Shown one piece after another: positions 60,070 to 64,000 of a stretch of DNA of 64,000 nucleotides (its first letter is position 1; each line of letters starts with the position of its first letter). This DNA comes from Ruegeria sp. TM1040 (lineage in GTDB: Bacteria > Pseudomonadota > Alphaproteobacteria > Rhodobacterales > Rhodobacteraceae). Where the stretch lies: positions 304,001-368,000 of the forward strand of contig NC_008043.1 in NCBI RefSeq assembly GCF_000014065.1. Direction: 5' to 3'. The position numbers and the translations under genes are program-made. The notes beneath the pieces were generated by a model. It was given only the letters and a program-made list of their open reading frames with translations, was not told where the DNA came from and did no database searches.

Positions 60070-61059
60070 ATGGCAAGGATCGGACTTCTCGGCTGCGGCC
60101 GGATTGGTCAAGTTCACGCGCGCTCGATCAGCCAGATTGAAGGTGCCACCGTGACGGCAGTTGCAGATGCCTTTGCAGAGCCCGCACAGGCCTTGGCCGA
60201 CAGTACTGGCGCGCAAGTTCTGGACCCTTTGGCGCTGATCGAAAGCACAGAGGTGGATGCCGTCGTGATCGGCACCCCAACAGACACGCATTATGATCTC
60301 ATCCACGCGGCAGCCCGCGCTGGCAAAGCAATCTTCTGTGAAAAACCAGTGGATCTGTCGTCTGATCGCATTCGCGATTGTATTGCTGCAGTGGAACGCG
60401 CAGGCGTCCCCTTTCTGACAGCGTTCAATCGACGGTTTGACCCGAACTTTGCAGACCTACAAACGCGGCTCCGCCAGAAGCAGATCGGCGAGGTCGAGAT
60501 CGTGACGATCCAGTCGCGAGATCCCTCTCCGCCACCCGTCAACTACATCCAGAGCTCGGGCGGGCTGTTTCGTGACATGATGATCCACGATCTCGATATG
60601 GCGCGGTTCTTGCTGGGCGAAGAAATGGTACGGGTCTACGCGGTTGGCTCGGCGCTGATCGACCCCGAGATTGGCAAGGCTGGCGATGTCGACACAGCCG
60701 CCGTCACGCTCACCACCGCAAGCGGCAAGATCTGTCAGATCACCAACTCGCGGCGGGCAAGCTATGGATATGACCAGAGGATCGAAGTCCACGGCTCTGG
60801 CGGTATGCTGCGCGCGGAAAACGTGCATGAGACAACCGTGGAAATCGCAACACAGTCCGGGTTCACCAGAGCCCCGGTTCAGCACTTCTTTCTGGAGCGC
60901 TATAAGGCCGCCTATCATGCGGAGATGTCTCATTTCGTCGCGGCAATCGAAACAGGCAGTGCGCCGACCCCCAGCCTGTTTGATGGCTTGCAGGCCCAGC
61001 TTCTGGCGGATGCCGCAACGCGATCATGGGTCGAGGGCGGACCGGTCGACCTGACCTGA
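60070..61059 (+). CDS. iolG: Inositol 2-dehydrogenase IolG
   Basis: A 329-residue Gfo/Idh/MocA enzyme that oxidises myo-inositol to 2-keto-myo-inositol. The Rossmann motif GLLGCGRIGQVHARS, the catalytic Lys in FCEKPVDLS, FNRRFDPNFADLQ and the HDLDMARFLLGEE active-site region are typical of IolG. It follows the aldolase gene by 1 bp and ends the operon. Confidence 0.94.
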   Translation: MARIGLLGCGRIGQVHARSISQIEGATVTAVADAFAEPAQALADSTGAQVLDPLALIESTEVDAVVIGTPTDTHYDLIHAAARAGKAIFCEKPVDLSSDRIRDCIAAVERAGVPFLTAFNRRFDPNFADLQTRLRQKQIGEVEIVTIQSRDPSPPPVNYIQSSGGLFRDMMIHDLDMARFLLGEEMVRVYAVGSALIDPEIGKAGDVDTAAVTLTTASGKICQITNSRRASYGYDQRIEVHGSGGMLRAENVHETTVEIATQSGFTRAPVQHFFLERYKAAYHAEMSHFVAAIETGSAPTPSLFDGLQAQLLADAATRSWVEGGPVDLT

Positions 61060-61101
61060 ACGCGGCGCCCCTGCATGCAGCGGGATAACACATGAAACGA
61101 G

Positions 61102-61135
61102 TGTACCAAGCCCCTGATATAAGGGGCCTGGTACA
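61102..61135. terminator. Hairpin between convergent iolG and YeiH-family genes
   Basis: TGTACCA-A-GCCCCT, loop GATATA, AGGGGC-C-TGGTACA: 13 base pairs with one mismatch. No T-run on either strand, but the position 43 bp after iolG in a convergent gap suggests a terminator. Confidence 0.6.
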
Positions 61136-61202
61136 TTCAAGGGCGAACCCATTGGACGAGACCAAGACACGCTGCCCGCGCAGGTTTGGTGGAAATGGCG
61201 TG

Positions 61203-62228
61203 TCACATCACGACAAAGGCCAGCACGAACACCGCAAGTCCAATTGTCTGCGCAACGATCATTGCAACGGAGCTCCCCCCTAGCGAGCGCAACTCGCCGA
61301 TGGAAGTCTTCATTCCCACTGCAGCGACCGCCGTCACAAGCGCTGCGCGCGACAGCGTATCGCTTGGCTGCACCAGCACCTCTGGGATCAAATGCATCGA
61401 GTTCAGCGCCGCGAAAATCAGGAAGGCCAAAACAAAACCGGGGATCAACGGCGGACGCTTGGCGCCAGCAGGGACTTGATTGCGCAGGACCAGCGCGCCG
61501 AGGAATACGATCGGCGCCAGTAATGTGACCCGGAACAGTTTGACAACGGTAGAAAAATCGCCTGTCTCGGTGTCGATCGAATACCCCGCGCCAACAACCT
61601 GCGCGACATCATGGATCGTGCCACCAAGAAAGACACCTGCATGACGCGCATCCAATCCCAGGCTCTCGGCCAGGATTGGATAGAAGATCATAGCAACCGT
61701 CGACATCAACGTCACCGCGATTACCGTAAAGCTCAGGTTGCGCTCACTATCTTGGGTCTTTGGCAAAACTGATGAGATTGCAAGGGCCGCGGAAGCCCCG
61801 CAGATCGCAACAGCACCCCCGGTCAAAAACCCAAAGAGCCGGTCTTTGCCGAGCATTGGTGCCAATACGATGGAGCATATGATGGTCAAAAACACCCCGG
61901 CAAAGACCACAAGAATGAACTCCATCCCAAGCCCATGGATCATCTCGACACTCACGCGCAGCCCCAATAAGGCGACCCCGACGCGCAACACGACGCGCGC
62001 CGCAAATTGAATGCCAGGACCGGTGCGAGGCTCTTGCGACAGGAACTGGAAAGGGATGCCCAGAAGGATCGCCATCAGCATCACTGGCGCGCCATAGTGG
62101 TCCGAGATGAACTGCGCGGCCATTGCGATCATGGCGGCAAGAGCAAGCCCCGGGCCGATGTCGCGCGCCTTTAGCAGAAACGCACGCGCGACGAAGCGCC
62201 CGCGTGGCGCGATGGATTGTGTTTCCAT
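61203..62228 (-). CDS. YeiH-family (UPF0324) putative sulfate exporter
   Basis: A 341-residue inner-membrane protein with about ten hydrophobic segments and the family motifs LLGLRVSVEMI, GGAVAICGASAALAI and GGTIHDVAQVVGAGYSI. The family is annotated as putative sulfate or sulfonate-related exporters in roseobacters. The gene lies 6 bp from the upstream cytochrome c peroxidase gene on the same strand. No LysR regulator (YeiE) is adjacent. Confidence 0.87.
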   Translation of the reverse strand: METQSIAPRGRFVARAFLLKARDIGPGLALAAMIAMAAQFISDHYGAPVMLMAILLGIPFQFLSQEPRTGPGIQFAARVVLRVGVALLGLRVSVEMIHGLGMEFILVVFAGVFLTIICSIVLAPMLGKDRLFGFLTGGAVAICGASAALAISSVLPKTQDSERNLSFTVIAVTLMSTVAMIFYPILAESLGLDARHAGVFLGGTIHDVAQVVGAGYSIDTETGDFSTVVKLFRVTLLAPIVFLGALVLRNQVPAGAKRPPLIPGFVLAFLIFAALNSMHLIPEVLVQPSDTLSRAALVTAVAAVGMKTSIGELRSLGGSSVAMIVAQTIGLAVFVLAFVVM

Positions 62229-62234
62229 TGATCC

Positions 62235-63584
62235 TTACCTGTCTACTGGAAGGCCGCTTGGAACGGTCTTGGGAATTTCAGATGTCTGTGCCTCGGCCCG
62301 CGCACCGGTCAAACTGTGCAAAAATGCAACCAGATCAGCGACTTCCGCATCGGTGCGCGGTGGGATATCTATATCGCGCGCTGCGGCCTGTCGCGCCATT
62401 TCGAGTCTATCTTGTCGGATCACAAAATCGATCTCGCGCAGCCACGTCACATCAGGCAACACCAGAAGCTCAGGCGACCAAGCCTCACGCGATCTGACGG
62501 GATCCAGATGATGCCGGACCATCAACTCCAGCGTCGGAAAGGCACCGTTATGCCCGTAAGGGGCCGTCAGCGCGACATTGCGCAACATCGGCGTACGAAA
62601 GCGGTAGAAATCTTCAAGAGCATCGCTCTCGCCCGCGCGCCCCACATCGCGTGCATAGGGATCAAACTTTCGCGTGCGCCCCGGCCCAAAGGCTGGGAGC
62701 CCCAGTGCATGAAACCCCTGATCCGTCAGCAAGGATCCGGCGTGGCAACCGCTGCAGCCAGCGGTCCCGAAAAACAGATCTGCGCCACGCTTCTGACTTG
62801 CGGACAAGGCGGTATTGTCGCCGGAAAGATAGGCATCGAACGGGCTGTCATAAGAGGTGAAATCCTGCACCATGAAATGCGCCAAAGCCTCGGCAACATG
62901 TGTGATATTGACGTCCGGAGCAGTGCGGATGTCCTCAAACGCGCTGATAAAACGCTCGCTGTATTCCGGGATGACCCGCACCCGTTTGGCCAGAATGGGC
63001 CAGGCCGCATCGATCCGATCGCGGGCGGCGCCGATGACCTCGTTTTCGCCTACGTTGCCCGCCATCTCGATGCTCGAGGTCATCGGGAACAGCGCTTGGG
63101 CGGCAAGCAAGGACTGAAGACCCTGTGGCAACCACTCCTCTGCGGGCGTATTAAACCCATTTGCATAGATCGGATCCCTGCTCACGCGGCCGTCATGCAT
63201 CACATGCTCAAGCGCGTGCGCCCCGAGGTTCCAAAGCGCTGGCGCGTTCCGGGGCACACGTTTTTGCACCCGGTTTTGTCCCGTATCGCTTTGGCGTTCC
63301 GACCCCAATCCATGCCCCCCCTCGCCCAGCCCCAAAGAGAGCCCATCAGAAGTTCCGTGACGCGGATGATGACAGGTGCCGCAGCTGATATTTCTGTTCC
63401 CTGACAGTATTTTGTCATAAAATAGCAGGCGACCGAGTTCGGCTTTGGCGGGATCGGTCGCCATGAAATCATCGGGTGTCAAAGCCGGTGGGACATCAGG
63501 TGCAGCTGCGGCCCAATGAGGAGCGCTGACGGCGATAAATACCGTCAACAGGAGTGAAACAAGATGATGAAGTTTGCAACGCAC
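62235..63584 (-). CDS. Di-haem cytochrome c peroxidase/MauG-family protein
   Basis: A 449-residue periplasmic protein with two haem-binding motifs, CGTCHH (with HPRHGTSDG following) and CSGCHA. GRLLFYDKILSGN and YGHNGAFPTLELMVRHH are typical of bacterial di-haem peroxidases. The start is taken as GTG 63584, which gives a good signal peptide (MRCKLHHLVSLLLTVFIAVS..., AAAA-PDV), though the ribosome site is weak and the first codons overlap the divergent gene at 63564. Together with the YeiH gene it forms a small minus-strand operon. Confidence 0.84.
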   Translation of the reverse strand: MRCKLHHLVSLLLTVFIAVSAPHWAAAAPDVPPALTPDDFMATDPAKAELGRLLFYDKILSGNRNISCGTCHHPRHGTSDGLSLGLGEGGHGLGSERQSDTGQNRVQKRVPRNAPALWNLGAHALEHVMHDGRVSRDPIYANGFNTPAEEWLPQGLQSLLAAQALFPMTSSIEMAGNVGENEVIGAARDRIDAAWPILAKRVRVIPEYSERFISAFEDIRTAPDVNITHVAEALAHFMVQDFTSYDSPFDAYLSGDNTALSASQKRGADLFFGTAGCSGCHAGSLLTDQGFHALGLPAFGPGRTRKFDPYARDVGRAGESDALEDFYRFRTPMLRNVALTAPYGHNGAFPTLELMVRHHLDPVRSREAWSPELLVLPDVTWLREIDFVIRQDRLEMARQAAARDIDIPPRTDAEVADLVAFLHSLTGARAEAQTSEIPKTVPSGLPVDR

Positions 63585-64000
63585 AGGATCATTGCAGCCA
63601 CGCTGGCTGGGATGATCGCAACCACCGGTTTTGCTGAAATCGAAAAGGCGCGGGACCTGATGGAGGCGGGCGACTTTGAGGACGCCAAGCAGGAACTTTG
63701 GCCAGCTGCGCGATCCGGCAATGCTGATGCCGAGGAATTGATCGGCGTCATGTATGCCATGGGTCTGGGCGTTGAACGTGACGACGCCCGCGCCTTTGAA
63801 TGGTACCTGCGCAGCGCCATGAAAGGACATCCCGGCGCGCAGTCCGGCATTGGCTGGTACTATGAGGTTGGGCGCGGCATGCCCGCCCCGGACCTGGTGC
63901 GCGCCTACATGTGGTACACCCTGTCCGCCATCGGTGGAGACCCCGACGCTGCGATCAGTCTTGAAGAAGTGGTCAAAAAGATGACCCCAGCGCAGATTGA
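63564..64000 (+). CDS. Sel1-like repeat protein, 5' part (runs off the window)
   Basis: The frame is open from ATG 63564 to the end of the window (145 codons seen, no stop). A signal peptide (MMKFATHRIIAATLAGMIAT, cleavage near GFA-EIE) is followed by Sel1/TPR-like repeats: ELIGVMYAMGLGVERDDARA, AMKGHPGAQSGIGWYYEVGRG, RAYMWYTLSAIGGD. GGAG lies 9 nt upstream. Such periplasmic proteins mediate protein-protein contacts. Its 5' end overlaps that of the divergent cytochrome gene by about 21 bp. Confidence 0.85.
   Translation, partial: MMKFATHRIIAATLAGMIATTGFAEIEKARDLMEAGDFEDAKQELWPAARSGNADAEELIGVMYAMGLGVERDDARAFEWYLRSAMKGHPGAQSGIGWYYEVGRGMPAPDLVRAYMWYTLSAIGGDPDAAISLEEVVKKMTPAQI

Noticed and set aside
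62316-63404. 362-codon plus-strand frame opposite the cytochrome c peroxidase
   Set aside because: No start signal or domain; the opposite strand has two CxxCH haem motifs.
1-64000. CRISPR array, rRNA operon or replication origin
   Set aside because: No regularly spaced repeats, no rRNA sequence, and no DnaA/RepABC-type genes or iterons seen.

Overview
The window looks like chromosomal DNA of a marine Roseobacter-group alphaproteobacterium (Rhodobacteraceae). The basis is high GC with GC-rich third codon positions, an aglEFGAK alpha-glucoside operon, a TRAP transporter, a type II (RibH2) lumazine synthase behind an FMN riboswitch, and a complete-looking inositol island. No species can be named from sequence alone. 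Most of the window is catabolic and transport operons, each with its own LacI, GntR or LysR regulator and, in most cases, a visible palindromic operator.

Layout. 1-4.3 kb: the end of a BCCT transporter with an abnormal C-terminus, then two sensor kinases (a membrane PAS kinase and a REC-kinase hybrid). 4.3-5.9 kb: a remodelled spot with a RidA fragment, a decayed IS5/IS427-group element with 18-bp inverted repeats, an unexplained 430-bp block and tRNA-Arg(ACG). 6.0-15.2 kb: the agl operon (minus) divergent from aglR and a GH1 beta-glucosidase, with two AglR-type palindromes. 15.2-15.9 kb: ribH2 and FMN riboswitch. 16.0-21.7 kb: a LacI regulator, a binding-protein ABC importer and a GpdQ/CpdA-like phosphodiesterase, probably a phosphodiester scavenging operon. 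21.7-31.7 kb: a TRAP transporter, four dehydrogenases and a GntR regulator, an acid-catabolism cluster with unknown substrate.

31.8-36.2 kb: a small membrane protein, then a Pqi-type MCE lipid-transport operon with PqiA split in two. 36.2-39.7 kb: sulfate ABC importer sbp-cysT-cysW-cysA. 40.0-43.9 kb: a DUF4173 membrane protein in an operon with a CreB/CreC-like two-component system, with its ribosome binding site inside a hairpin. 43.8-47.9 kb: an Old Yellow Enzyme with a divergent LysR, and a second LysR divergent from a mesaconyl/3-methylfumaryl-CoA hydratase. 48.0-61.1 kb: inositol island (ABC importer, LacI regulator, two extra Gfo/Idh/MocA dehydrogenases, an IolE-like protein, iolD-iolC-iolB-aldolase-iolG), tied together by two identical 18-bp operators. 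61.2-64 kb: a YeiH-family exporter, a di-haem cytochrome c peroxidase and the start of a Sel1-repeat protein that runs off the end.

Two patterns run across the window. Every one of the five binding-protein genes of an ABC or TRAP system is followed, within 4-23 nt of its stop, by a GC-rich hairpin before the next transporter gene. Catabolic operons are tightly packed with ATGA, GTGA or TGATG overlaps, and two of the junctions contain tiny open frames that exactly bridge the neighbouring genes.
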